Shown one piece after another: positions 51,640-60,600 of a DNA stretch of 64,000 bases (positions within the stretch are counted from its first letter, which is position 1; each line of letters starts with the position of its first letter). The position numbers and the translations under genes are program-made. The notes beneath the pieces were generated by a model. It saw only the letters and a program-made list of their open reading frames with translations, was not told the origin of the DNA and ran no database searches. The stretch comes from Neisseria sicca (GTDB lineage Bacteria > Pseudomonadota > Gammaproteobacteria > Burkholderiales > Neisseriaceae). Location: assembly GCF_003044565.1 (NCBI RefSeq), contig NZ_POXG01000005.1, positions 102,799 to 166,798 of the forward strand, in the 5' to 3' direction.

Positions 51640-53010
51640 TTATTTGCCGATGCAGAAGCGCGAGAAAATCACGCCCAGCAAATCGTCGGCGGTAAATTCG
51701 CCGGTGATTTCGCTGCACGCGTTTTGGGCGAGGCGCAGGTGTTCGGCGAAAAGCTCGATTTGGTTGTTGTCGCAGAGGGCGGCGTTTTCCAGCTCGGCTT
51801 CGGCTTCGTGCAAGGCGTTGAGGTGGCGGCTGCGGGCGAGGAACAGGCTTTCGCTTTCGCTTTCGCCCTGCCAACCGACTTCCTGCAACAGCGCGTGTTT
51901 GAGCAAATCGAGACCCGCGCCGGTTTTGGCGGACAGGCTGATAACGGTGTCCGCGCCGGTTTGCGCGAGGTCGTCTGAACGGACGGCGACGGGTTCGCCG
52001 GTTAGGTCGGCTTTGTTGTGGATTTCGATTTTTTTCAAACCTTCGGGCAGGTTGTTCAAAATGGCTTGGGTTTTGGCGTTCACGCCTTCGCGCGGATCGA
52101 TGAGAATCAGGGCGACATCGGCTTCGGTGACGGCTTTGCGGCTGCGTTCGATGCCGATTTGTTCGACCACGTCGTCGGTTTCGCGCAGGCCGGCGGTGTC
52201 GATGATGTGGACGGGCACGCCGTCGAGGGTGATTTGTTCGCGCACGGTGTCGCGGGTGGTGCCGGCGATGTCGGTTACGATGGCGATGTCGTCGCCCGCC
52301 AAGGCGTTGAGCAGGCTGGATTTGCCGACGTTGGGCGCGCCGACGAGGACGACGTTCATGCCTTCGCGCAAAATTGCGCCTTGTTCTGCGCTGGCGAGGA
52401 CGGTTTTCAGACGACCTTGCAGGGCTTGGAGCTTGCCGCGCGCGTCGGCGGCTTCGAGAAAGTCGATGTCTTCTTCGGGGAAGTCGAGCGTGGCTTCGAC
52501 CAACATCCGCAGGGTAATAAGGTCGTCCACCAGCTCGTGTATGTGTTGGGAAAACGCGCCTTTGAGCGAACGCAACGCCATTCGTGCGGCGGATTTGCTT
52601 GAGGCGTCGATGAGGTCGGCGACGCTTTCGGCTTGGGCAAGGTCAAGTTTGTTGTTGAGGAAGGCGCGTTTGGTAAATTCGCCCGGCTCCGCCATGCGCG
52701 CGCCCAGTTCGAGGCAGCGCGAAAGCAGCATGTCCATTACCACAGGACCGCCGTGTCCCTGCAATTCAATCACGTCTTCTCCGGTAAAGCTGGCAGGGGC
52801 GGCGAAGTAGAGCAGGATACCGTTGTCTATCGGCTGTCCGTCGCTGCCGAAAAAGTCGGTGTAAAGCGCGGTGCGCGGTTTGGGCGTTTTGCCGCCACTG
52901 AGAGTTTGCGCCAAGGGCAGCAGGTTTTTGCCGGAAAGACGGATCACGCCGACGCCGCCACGTCCGGGGGCGGTGGCGATGGCGGCGATGGTGGGTTGGG
53001 ATGCGGACAT
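51640..53010 (-). CDS. mnmE: tRNA modification GTPase MnmE (TrmE)
   Basis: A 456-residue GTPase that, with MnmG, makes the 5-carboxymethylaminomethyl modification at wobble U34 of tRNAs. The N-terminal folate-binding domain has [21 protein letters not shown] (split conserved block) and [19 protein letters not shown]. The GTPase domain has G1 [10 protein letters not shown]3 [10 protein letters not shown] and G4 NKADL. The C-terminal FCIGK carries the catalytic cysteine (CxGK). The ATG at 53010 is the family start. Two DUS copies lie in the coding sequence (near 51967 and 52407). It is a single gene between DUS hairpins. Confidence 0.96.
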   Translation of the reverse strand: MSASQPTIAAIATAPGRGGVGVIRLSGKNLLPLAQTLSGGKTPKPRTALYTDFFGSDGQPIDNGILLYFAAPASFTGEDVIELQGHGGPVVMDMLLSRCLELGARMAEPGEFTKRAFLNNKLDLAQAESVADLIDASSKSAARMALRSLKGAFSQHIHELVDDLITLRMLVEATLDFPEEDIDFLEAADARGKLQALQGRLKTVLASAEQGAILREGMNVVLVGAPNVGKSSLLNALAGDDIAIVTDIAGTTRDTVREQITLDGVPVHIIDTAGLRETDDVVEQIGIERSRKAVTEADVALILIDPREGVNAKTQAILNNLPEGLKKIEIHNKADLTGEPVAVRSDDLAQTGADTVISLSAKTGAGLDLLKHALLQEVGWQGESESESLFLARSRHLNALHEAEAELENAALCDNNQIELFAEHLRLAQNACSEITGEFTADDLLGVIFSRFCIGK

Positions 53011-53047
53011 GGTTGGCTCGTATCGGGAATTTAATGGACGGTATTAT

Positions 53048-53063
53048 ATAGTGATTTCACTAT
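53048..53063. promoter_or_regulatory. Perfect palindrome upstream of mnmE
   Basis: ATAGTGATTTCACTAT (7-2-7) lies 38 bases upstream of the mnmE start. It could be an operator or the fused ends of a nearly deleted CREE, since the arms resemble TATAGTG and CACTATA. Confidence 0.4.
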
Positions 53064-53066
53064 GAT

Positions 53067-53112
53067 AAAGGTCGTCTGAAAACCTTGATTTTGGTTTTCA
53101 GACGACCTTTTT
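53067..53112. terminator. Inverted DUS pair terminator
   Basis: AAAGGTCGTCTGAAAACC and its inverse plus T-tract, between the 53140-53415 gene and mnmE (both on the minus strand). Confidence 0.85.
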
Positions 53113-53139
53113 GTCTTTTTCTTCAATGAGCCGGAAGGA

Positions 53140-53415
53140 TTAACGTTTTTTCTTGGCGTTTTTCTTTTCGGCGGTGGCAAGGCGCATGGCGACGAATTCG
53201 ACCATCAGCTCTTTTTTCGTCCAGAAGAAGTTTTTCATTTTTTCCAGAGAATAGATTTTGCGCACCATCATGGGCAGACCGGCATGGATGATGGCGGCGA
53301 CTTCGCCGTTGCGGGTTTCGTCCGCCATGGCGGTTTTGAGGTCGGTCTGGTTGGCGGCGAGGTAGTCGCCGAGTTGTTTTTGAACGCTGGTGCTGATTTC
53401 AAATTGCTTAATCAT
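53140..53415 (-). CDS. Conserved-looking 91-aa hypothetical protein
   Basis: A 91-residue basic protein with no signal peptide or membrane segment. It has an N-terminal helical half (FEISTSVQKQLGDYLAANQT), a central MMVRKIYSLEKMKNFFWTKK segment and a Lys-rich tail (AEKKNAKKKR), suggesting RNA, DNA or ribosome binding. AAAGAAAAC precedes the ATG. It is upstream of mnmE on the same strand but separated by a DUS hairpin. I do not recognise the family. Confidence 0.7.
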   Translation of the reverse strand: MIKQFEISTSVQKQLGDYLAANQTDLKTAMADETRNGEVAAIIHAGLPMMVRKIYSLEKMKNFFWTKKELMVEFVAMRLATAEKKNAKKKR

Positions 53416-53638
53416 GTTTTCTTTCCGTTTTGTGTTTGTTCCGCGAGGTATGGCGGCTATTAGTTTTAATTACATGCGCATTTTAACAAATTTTAATCTT
53501 ATTGCATATCAACTGTGCGAAATTATGACGTAATTTACAATTTTTCGGGCGTAAAACAGACAGTCGTTGATATAAAGAAAACAGCCGCTTCGGTTTGGCG
53601 GGTAAAATATGCGTTTTCGAGCATGAGGTCGTCTGAAA

Positions 53639-54064
53639 ATGTATTTGTGGTTTAAGCTCTTGCATGTGTTTTTTGTGATTTCGTGGTTTGCCGGGCTGTT
53701 TTACCTGCCGCGTATTTTTGTGAATCTGGCGCAGGTCGAAGCGGCGGAGCAGCCGGTGGAATATGAGCGGCTCTCGGCGATGTCGCGGCGGCTGTATAAG
53801 TTTATGTCGCCGTTGGGATTCGGGACGCTGGTGTTCGGCATTTTGATTCCGTTTGTTACGGGCTGGTGGGGGCAGGGCTGGCTGCATGTGAAGCTGTTGA
53901 TGGGCCTGCTGCTTTTGGCTTATCAATTTTATTGCGGCGCGCTGCTTCGCGGCTTTGAGGAAAAACGCAATACGCATTCGCACAAGTGGTACAGGGTGTT
54001 TAACGAAGTGCCTGTATTGATGATGATTGTTGCCTTGTATATGGTGGTGTTCAAACCGTTTTGA
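53639..54064 (+). CDS. hemJ: Protoporphyrinogen oxidase HemJ
   Basis: A 141-residue membrane protein of the HemJ (UPF0093) family, oxidising protoporphyrinogen IX to protoporphyrin IX in haem synthesis. It has four transmembrane helices. Conserved features are KLLHVFFVISWFAGLFYLPR near the N-terminus (haem-ligand His 9), RRLYKFMSPLGF and WLHVKLLMGLLL (conserved His/Lys), and a late FNEVPVLMMI segment. Length is typical. The ATG follows a DUS directly and has only a weak ribosome binding site. The CYTH gene follows 54 bases later on the same strand. Confidence 0.88.
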   Translation: MYLWFKLLHVFFVISWFAGLFYLPRIFVNLAQVEAAEQPVEYERLSAMSRRLYKFMSPLGFGTLVFGILIPFVTGWWGQGWLHVKLLMGLLLLAYQFYCGALLRGFEEKRNTHSHKWYRVFNEVPVLMMIVALYMVVFKPF

Positions 54065-54118
54065 TGTGTTTGCGAAACCTGTTTTCAGACGACCTTCTTT
54101 TATATTGGAATCAAACAG

Positions 54119-54583
54119 ATGACTATTGAAATCGAACGCCGCTTCCTGTTGAAAAACGATGACTGGAAGCGCGAAACCTCTGCGCCGCAGGTGTTGCAGC
54201 AGGGCTATTTGAGCGTGGAAAAAGAGCGCACCATCCGCGTGCGCATTATTGACGACAAGGCTTGGCTGACTTTGAAAGGCTATATTTCGGATGTCAGCCG
54301 CAGCGAGTTTGAATACGAAATTCCTTTGGCACACGCGCAGCAGATGATGGAGACGATGTGTCCGTTTAAGATGGAAAAACACCGTTATCGGGTGGAATTT
54401 AGGGGCTTTGTGTTTGAAATCGATGAGTATTTCGGCGACAACGCGCCTTTGGTGGTGGCGGAACTTGAGCTGCCTGCAGAAGATACGCCCTTTGAAAAAC
54501 CGGACTGGCTGGGCGCGGAGATTACGTCGGAAGGAAAATTTACCAATGCGTATTTGAGCAAGCATCCTTATTCGACTTGGTAG
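54119..54583 (+). CDS. CYTH-domain protein (triphosphate tunnel enzyme-like)
   Basis: A 154-residue single-domain CYTH protein. The signature EIERRFLL starts at residue 3 (Glu-x-Glu-x-(R/K)), and RVRIIDDKAWLTLKG, SEFEYEI and VFEIDEYFGDNAPLVVAELEL supply the charged residues of the tunnel. Small bacterial CYTH proteins often hydrolyse inorganic triphosphate or polyphosphate-like substrates; that is family knowledge. It shares an operon position with hemJ, probably incidental. A ribosome binding site is not obvious (TTGGAATC). Confidence 0.9.
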   Translation: MTIEIERRFLLKNDDWKRETSAPQVLQQGYLSVEKERTIRVRIIDDKAWLTLKGYISDVSRSEFEYEIPLAHAQQMMETMCPFKMEKHRYRVEFRGFVFEIDEYFGDNAPLVVAELELPAEDTPFEKPDWLGAEITSEGKFTNAYLSKHPYSTW

Positions 54584-54628
54584 GCGGGTTCGGGAACAAC
54601 GGCACGCCGCTGATACTGGTCGCGGATT

Positions 54629-54729
54629 GTAGCGTGAGCTTTGCCCGCGGAAAACGGCTTGGTTGATTGTCCAATTTAGGATTTTTTCGGCAGATTCGCG
54701 GGCAAAGCGGCTTAGTTTAATTCACTGTA
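54629..54729. repeat. Degenerate GTAGCGTGGGC palindromic pair and CREE-end remnant
   Basis: GTAGCGTGAGCTTTGCCCGCGG and a weak inverse GCGGGCAAAGCGGC, then TTTAATTCACTGTA that resembles a CREE terminus. No gene is seen in the 54584-54950 gap apart from this, a DUS hairpin and a CREE. Confidence 0.6.
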
Positions 54730-54749
54730 TCGGCTTGTTTGAGAATCAC

Positions 54750-54787
54750 AAAGGTCGTCTGAAAAACGGTTTTCAGACGACCTTTTG
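54750..54787. terminator. Inverted DUS pair terminator
   Basis: AAAGGTCGTCTGAAAAACGG and its inverse plus T-tract, between convergent CYTH and folA genes. Confidence 0.85.
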
Positions 54788-54791
54788 ATTT

Positions 54792-54898
54792 TATAGTGGA
54801 TTAAATTTAAATCAGGACAAGGCGACGAAGCCGCAGACAGTACAGATAGTACGGCAAGGCGAGGCAACGCCGTACTGGTTTAAAGTTAATCCACTATA
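54792..54898. mobile_element. CREE, short 107-bp form
   Basis: Ends TATAGTGGATTAAATTTAAA and TTTAAAGTTAATCCACTATA, adjacent to the DUS hairpin. Confidence 0.95.
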
Positions 54899-54951
54899 TT
54901 GATTCATCGCATCGCTGGTGGACGGTTGGACGGCAAACCGCCCATTTTTGT

Positions 54952-55440
54952 TTATCGGATGCGGGTGTAATGGACGAAGGCGTAGCCTGTGCCGTTGGCG
55001 GAGGTGTGGGTTTCGCGGGCAGCTTCGCGCCATTCTGACGGCGAAAATTCGGGGAAAAACGCATCTCCTTGGACGTTCAATGCCACTTCGGTAATCCGTA
55101 AATCGCTGGCAAGCGGCAGGGCTTGGGCATAGATTTGTGCGCCGCCCATGATGATGATTTCTTCCACAGCCGCACATAATGCCAACGCTTCTTCAAGGCT
55201 GCCGACGGTTTCCGCCCCTTCCGCTGTATAACCTGCCTGACGGCTGATGACGATATTGCGGCGGCCGGGCAGCGGCTTGCGGGGCAGGGATTCCCAAGTT
55301 TTCCGCCCCATCACGACGGGTTTGTTGAGGGTATAGGATTTGAAAAATGCGAAGTCCTCGGGCAAGTGCCAAGGCATGGTGTTGTTGATGCCTATGCAAC
55401 GGTCGGGCGCGCAGGCGGCAATAAGGGTGATTTTCTGCAT
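54952..55440 (-). CDS. folA: Dihydrofolate reductase
   Basis: A 162-residue DHFR reducing dihydrofolate with NADPH, the trimethoprim target. The N-terminus ITLIAACAPDRCIGINNTMP, then WHLPEDFAFFK (the catalytic acid Glu/Asp region), VVMGRKTWESLP, RRNIVISR and EEIIIMGGAQIYAQ (NADPH site) are all standard. The ATG at 55440 begins the conserved first strand; the frame is open further upstream without a start signal. It is a single gene, and pabBC earlier in the window serves the same folate pathway but is not linked. Confidence 0.95.
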   Translation of the reverse strand: MQKITLIAACAPDRCIGINNTMPWHLPEDFAFFKSYTLNKPVVMGRKTWESLPRKPLPGRRNIVISRQAGYTAEGAETVGSLEEALALCAAVEEIIIMGGAQIYAQALPLASDLRITEVALNVQGDAFFPEFSPSEWREAARETHTSANGTGYAFVHYTRIR

Positions 55441-55696
55441 GGGATAGTCTTTTGATTGATAAGTAGATGTATTGTAAACGATATGTAAACGCCGGTGTTT
55501 AAAAGGAGGCGTAAAAACCATATGGCAATGAATGATGACTATTATTTTAGAATATAGTGTTTAGTTTCAAAATAATGCTCAGAACTATTAATATATGGAC
55601 AAAAATTTACATACCGTTTATCATTAAAATAGACCGCTTAGATGGTCATTTATTAGTTTTGGATTTTGTATTGTTTGATGCACAAGGGAGCAGTGT

Positions 55697-56587
55697 ATGA
55701 CAGGCTCTTATGCCTTATATCGTTGTGCGGTATTGTCCACGTCGAGTGGCTCTTTGTCGGGCATACTCGATCGGGACAGCCCGATTCAGATTCTGCATCT
55801 GAATGTATTTATGGAACAACAAGAGTTCGCTGACGGACTGGAAATCAGCAATGAAGAATATTGCAATTGGCGCCGCGAGCATTTGGACAACGATGTTTCT
55901 ACAACACCGCCGTCGTCTGAAGATTTATTGAGGACTTTTCAATATTTGGTCGGTCAGGGTTATCACGAAGCCATCGTGACGACGTTGAGCCACAAATTAA
56001 GTGATTCTGCCGATATGGTGCGTCAAGTTGCCGAGCAGGTTCCGCAGTTGAAAGTCCATGTCGTCGATACAGGGACATGCTGCATGCCCGAAGGCTTTTT
56101 TGCTTTGGAAGCAGACCGCCTGTTGCGCGAAGGAAAAACGCCGACGGAAATCGTTGCTTACTTGGAAGGTTTAAAAGAACGTTGCAACATCATTTTCGGA
56201 CTGTCCACAATCAAATCCCTTGTCGGCAGCGGCACGATGGCAAGATTGGGCGCTTCGTTGTGCGACTGGTTGGGGCTGCGCGCCGTATTGCGTTTTTCGC
56301 AGGACCAGTTGTATCGGGTCGAATCCGCCTCCGATGACGAAAAAATGTTTGATGCGATCATCGACCAAGTGTTGAAACTGATGCAAGGCAAAACACGGGA
56401 ACAATTTATCCTCGGCGGTCTTTATACGGGCGAACGCGACCGGTATCAAATATTTGCAGAACGCTTCTTCAAGCGGACCGGTATCTGTTTGGATGACGGT
56501 GTTCCCGTATCGCCGGTGGTGGCGGTACACGTCGGCATCTGCGGCGTCGGCGTCGGCATGGTCGAAAAGTTTGAAGCAGCCGCATAA
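55697..56587 (+). CDS. DegV-family fatty-acid-binding protein
   Basis: A 296-residue DegV/FakB-like protein. The family pattern is visible in [35 protein letters not shown] (the S-T-(S/T)-P motif) and [13 protein letters not shown] (lipid head-group contact). The C-terminal half includes the conserved [20 protein letters not shown] segment. FakB proteins present fatty acids to a FakA kinase; no FakA gene is near, and the role in Neisseria is uncertain. The N-terminal STSSGSL replaces the usual STSDL-type start. CAAGGGAG precedes the ATG. A CREE lies 32 bases after the stop. Confidence 0.85.
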   Translation: MTGSYALYRCAVLSTSSGSLSGILDRDSPIQILHLNVFMEQQEFADGLEISNEEYCNWRREHLDNDVSTTPPSSEDLLRTFQYLVGQGYHEAIVTTLSHKLSDSADMVRQVAEQVPQLKVHVVDTGTCCMPEGFFALEADRLLREGKTPTEIVAYLEGLKERCNIIFGLSTIKSLVGSGTMARLGASLCDWLGLRAVLRFSQDQLYRVESASDDEKMFDAIIDQVLKLMQGKTREQFILGGLYTGERDRYQIFAERFFKRTGICLDDGVPVSPVVAVHVGICGVGVGMVEKFEAAA

Positions 56588-56619
56588 GGAGCGATACCGA
56601 ATCTGCCCACATTCCTGAT

Positions 56620-56726
56620 TATAGTGGATTAAATTTAAATCAGGACAAGGCGACGAAGCCGCAGACAGTACAGCTAGTACGGCAAGGCGAGGCAACGCCG
56701 TACTGGTTTAAATTTAATCCACTATA
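56620..56726. mobile_element. CREE, short 107-bp form
   Basis: Ends TATAGTGGATTAAATTTAAA and TTTAAATTTAATCCACTATA, between the convergent degV-like and ibaG genes. Confidence 0.95.
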
Positions 56727-56759
56727 TTATTAAGCGGCAATTCAACGCTGTGTAAATTA

Positions 56760-56806
56760 AAAAAGGTCGTCTGAAACTCCGATTCAGGTTTCAGACGACC
56801 TTTTTC
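56760..56806. terminator. Inverted DUS pair terminator
   Basis: AAAAAGGTCGTCTGAAACTC and its inverse plus T-tract, 16 bases from the ibaG stop. Confidence 0.85.
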
Positions 56807-56822
56807 TTGTCTGCTGTACGGC

Positions 56823-57071
56823 TTATTGCTGCTTCGCTGCCCATTCCGCAGGCGTAGCGGCAACGGAAATCGACAGCGCGTGCAATTCGTTGCTGGCCAA
56901 TTGCGCCTTCAGGCCGTCTTTGATCAGGCGGTGGCGGGCGAGGCGGGCTTTGCCTTCAAACTCGGAAGAGACGATGATGGCGAAGAAGTGATGCCCGTCG
57001 CCTTCGACTTCGACGTGTTCGCAAGCGGCAACGCCTTCAATCAACGATTTGACTTGTTCTGGGGTAAGCAT
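56823..57071 (-). CDS. ibaG: BolA-family protein IbaG
   Basis: An 82-residue BolA/IbaG-family protein that partners with monothiol glutaredoxins in iron-sulfur cluster handling. It has the N-terminal helix LTPEQVKSLIEGVAACEHVE, VEGDGHHFFAIIVSSEFEGK (the conserved cluster-ligand His region) and ARHRLIKDGLKAQLASNELHALSIS (split). CAAGGAA lies 8 bases before the ATG at 57071; in-frame upstream codons lack this. IbaG rather than BolA is suggested by its small size and N-terminus. Confidence 0.88.
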   Translation of the reverse strand: MLTPEQVKSLIEGVAACEHVEVEGDGHHFFAIIVSSEFEGKARLARHRLIKDGLKAQLASNELHALSISVAATPAEWAAKQQ

Positions 57072-57192
57072 TTGTATTCCTTGTTTCAAAAACATTGCGG
57101 CATTATACAGAATAATGCCGTCAAACATCGCCAACTTGCTGGGAATGTATCTGAAACATTATTCATTAATATTAAATCAACATAAGATTTAC

Positions 57193-57225
57193 AGAGGTCG
57201 TCTGAAACATTTTCAGACGACCTCT
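57193..57225. repeat. Tight inverted DUS pair
   Basis: AGAGGTCGTCTGAAA-CAT-TTTCAGACGACCTCT is a perfect palindrome with a 3-base loop, upstream of ibaG. Confidence 0.75.
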
Positions 57226-57643
57226 TTGCTTATTTTTGGATGTCGGATACTTAAAAATATCATTTTTTTAGTACGTATGAATCTGAGTAAAAGGGTTTTG
57301 GCATATAAATTGCTTTCAAATAAAAAGATAAAGTTTCGCTTTAATTGCAAAGTAAGGTTAAGAAAATAGAAGTTATTAAAGATAAGCGGATATATAAATA
57401 GCTAAAAGGTACTGAAATCAGGTTTGAGAGATTGTTATCTGAGGTATAGATAAATTCTGAAATTTGTTTGAAAGTGACAATATGCGTCATATCCGTTGAA
57501 TAATTTTTGCAATCGAAATATTGGCATCGAATAAGATGCTTTCATTTTTAGTTGTTGGATCGGATGTTTGGAAAGCAGGTTATTCCGACAATCCAATAAC
57601 ATATTAAATTCATTTGTTTAACATTTTAAGTCAGAGAGTAAGC
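57226..57643. other. AT-rich region upstream of the autotransporter gene
   Basis: About 420 bases with no gene. It contains a seven-T run near 57262 and scattered A/T tracts but no clear tetranucleotide or poly-C/G tract of the kind that phase-varies other neisserial adhesins. CAGAGAG before 57644 is the likely ribosome binding site. A promoter is not obvious. Confidence 0.5.
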
Positions 57644-60600
57644 ATGAATAAAATCTATCGTGTCGTATGGAACGAAACCACACAGACGTGGAACGCGGTG
57701 GCAGAATTTGCCAAAGCGCATGGGAAAACAGCTTCATCAGGCATAGGCGGTATTGTTGCCTCCGCAGGTGTGCGCTTCGCGTTTACCGCCATCATGTCCG
57801 GCCTGCTGCTCGCCAGCGGTCAAGTTATGGCTGCAGCGAATAACGGCAAAACCCTCTCCAATGGTACAGCTGTACCTGCAGCCGCTACTGATTACAACAC
57901 CTGTTATTTCGATACCGTCAGTTACAACGTTGTCTGCGGCGATGATAATACGACAGCGTTAGATTTCATTCCTCAAGACGGCGGACAACCTCCAAAACAA
58001 GGTAAATCTGTCGCCATCGGACAAGGAACCCAAACCAGGGGAGAAAGTAACGTCGCTATCGGTCCGAATGCGGCTACTGCCGAAACCGGGTCTATTGCCA
58101 TTGGTTCTTCTGCTAATGCAGCCAAAAACCAAACTATTGCCATCGGTCAAGGTGCGGCAACGAAAGGTCAGGCAGACATTGCGATTGGTAAAGGCGCGGG
58201 TCCAGGCTCCAGTACTGCAAACGGACGAAACATCGCTATCGGCGAAAATGCATTACAAAACAGCACAAATAGCGATAACGTGATTGCTATCGGTACAAAT
58301 GCAGGCAATGGTAGTGACAGTACCCAGTCTATATTTATCGGTAATGGCGCGAACGGTATGGATGCCAAAAACGTTGCTATCGGTAATCTGTCGAAAACCA
58401 AAGGCGGCAGTATCGCAGTCGGTGACAGCTCGAATGCGCAGGGCAGTTCTTCCGTTGCCATCGGTACCAGTGCTGCCACAACCGGTGTGGCAGCTAATGG
58501 CGTTGCCATCGGTTTCAATTCCACTACCTCGGGATTGAGTGCTGTCGCTATTGGTGGTGCAAATTCTACCGGTAAAGGTGCCAATGCATCCGGACCTGCC
58601 AGCCTTGCAATAATGGGTACTGCCGTCGCTTCCGCACAGCGTGCGATTGCCGTGGGTGAGTTGGCTGTAGGTTCAGGAGCTTATGGTATTGCCATCGGTG
58701 GTAAAGCGAATGCGTCAGGCTCTTCCTCTATCGCGATTGGCGGTAGTCAGGCGGCGGACAAAGCGACGAACGCAACCGGTAATTTCTCAACCGCCATCGG
58801 TTATGGCGCTAAGACAGTCAATCACGATACTACTGCCGTCGGTAAAAGCAGCTCGGCAAATGGTCTGCGCGCCACAGCTTTTGGTGTAGACAGCAATGCA
58901 GATGCAGAAAACGCCTTGGCAGTCGGTCCGCAAACCGCTGCTTCTGCCAAAGGCGCAATTGCCGTCGGTTTTGCCACTCAGGCAACCGGTTTGAGCAGCG
59001 TCGCGGTCGGTAAGGAAGCCATTGCCACCAAAGAAACTTCTACTTCACTTGGTCAAAACAGCCAAGCAACCGCCAACAACGCCGTCGCCATCGGTAACAA
59101 AGCCGTAGCGGCAGGTACGGGCAATATCGTGGTAGGTACGAACGCGGGCGTATACGACGCCGCCGTTTCCGCAGGACGCACAGTTGGTGCGGACACCGTC
59201 TATATCGGCGCGGACAGCGGTCGCAACGCCTATAACAACGAACGACAAATTTCCATCGGTAAAGGCACGGGCAACAACGCCACCGGCGTGGATAACATCG
59301 CTCTTGGCTTGCGTTCCGGCGCATTTGTGGTCGGTGCGAACAACGTCGCCATCGGTAGAGAAGCAGGTATGGGTACGGATGCCCAAAAACTGAGCGTTAC
59401 CTCCACCGTCGCCATCGGTGAAGCCGCAAAAGGCAGCTCCAACAATACCGTAGCCATCGGTAAAACCGCATTGGCAGAAAAAGAATCTGCGGTTGCCGTC
59501 GGTACACTTTCCAAAGCCAGCGGTGACAACTCCGTAGCCATCGGTAAGACTGCCAACGCATTGGGCATTAAAGCAGTCGCATTGGGTGTCGATTCCGTTG
59601 CTGTTAATGAAAAAGATGTTGCATTGGGTAGCGGTAGCGTGACCGAAGCGCACCACAACGGCGACTACACGTTGAATAGTAACTATACCGCAGCCGGAAC
59701 AAGCTCTTACGGCACGGTTTCCGTCGGTAAAGTCGATGCAACCACCCCTACCAACAGCTTCACCCGTCAAATTCAAAACGTCTCTGCGGGTGTTATCAGC
59801 GCAACCAGTACCGATGCCATTAACGGCAGCCAGCTTTACGCGACCAATTCTTACCTGCTCAACTTAGGTAAAAACGTCAAAGACGCTTTGGGTGGCAGTA
59901 CCCAAATCGACAATGCAGGCAACCTGACCCTGAACAACTTAGGCGGTACAGGCAAAGCCAATGTTCACGACGCTTTGGAAGCAATGAACAATAAAATCGA
60001 CCAATTGGGTGGCGGCAGCTCCAGCCATTTCTACAGCGTTAAGACGACCTCTGATACCCGAGGCAACTACAACAATGACGGCGCAACCGGACTGGATGCT
60101 CTGGCAGCAGGTGCAGACGCGCAAGCTGCCGGCGAATTTGCCGTAGCCGTCGGTACTGGCGCGCAGGCGGTGATTTCCAACTCTATCGCCATCGGTAAAA
60201 ACGCCACTGTCAACGAAGACACGGCATCTGACGCGAGTGTAAACGGTTTGACTAAAGGCGAAGGTTCCGTCGCCATCGGTGCGAATACCAAAGCCAGCGG
60301 CACCAACGCTACCGCCGTCGGTCAATCATCCAATGCTTACGGTCAAAACTCCTTCGCAGGCGGTCAGTCTTCCAAAGCGTTGGGTAAATCCAGCGTAGCG
60401 GTCGGTGACGGCGCGCAGGCCATTCACGACTCCACTACTGCAGTTGGTCCATACAGCCAAGCTACGGCGGCAGGTGCGACTGCGTTGGGTCACAATACCC
60501 GCGCAACTGCTTTCGGTACCGTCGCGGCAGGCCGCCAAAGCAAAGCTTCTGCCAGCAATGCCGTAGCATTGGGTAACGAAGCAGACGCGCAAAAAGACGA

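Noticed and set aside
57049..57369. 106-codon open frame upstream of the autotransporter
   Set aside because: It begins inside ibaG on the opposite strand, includes a DUS palindrome and has no start signal or protein features.
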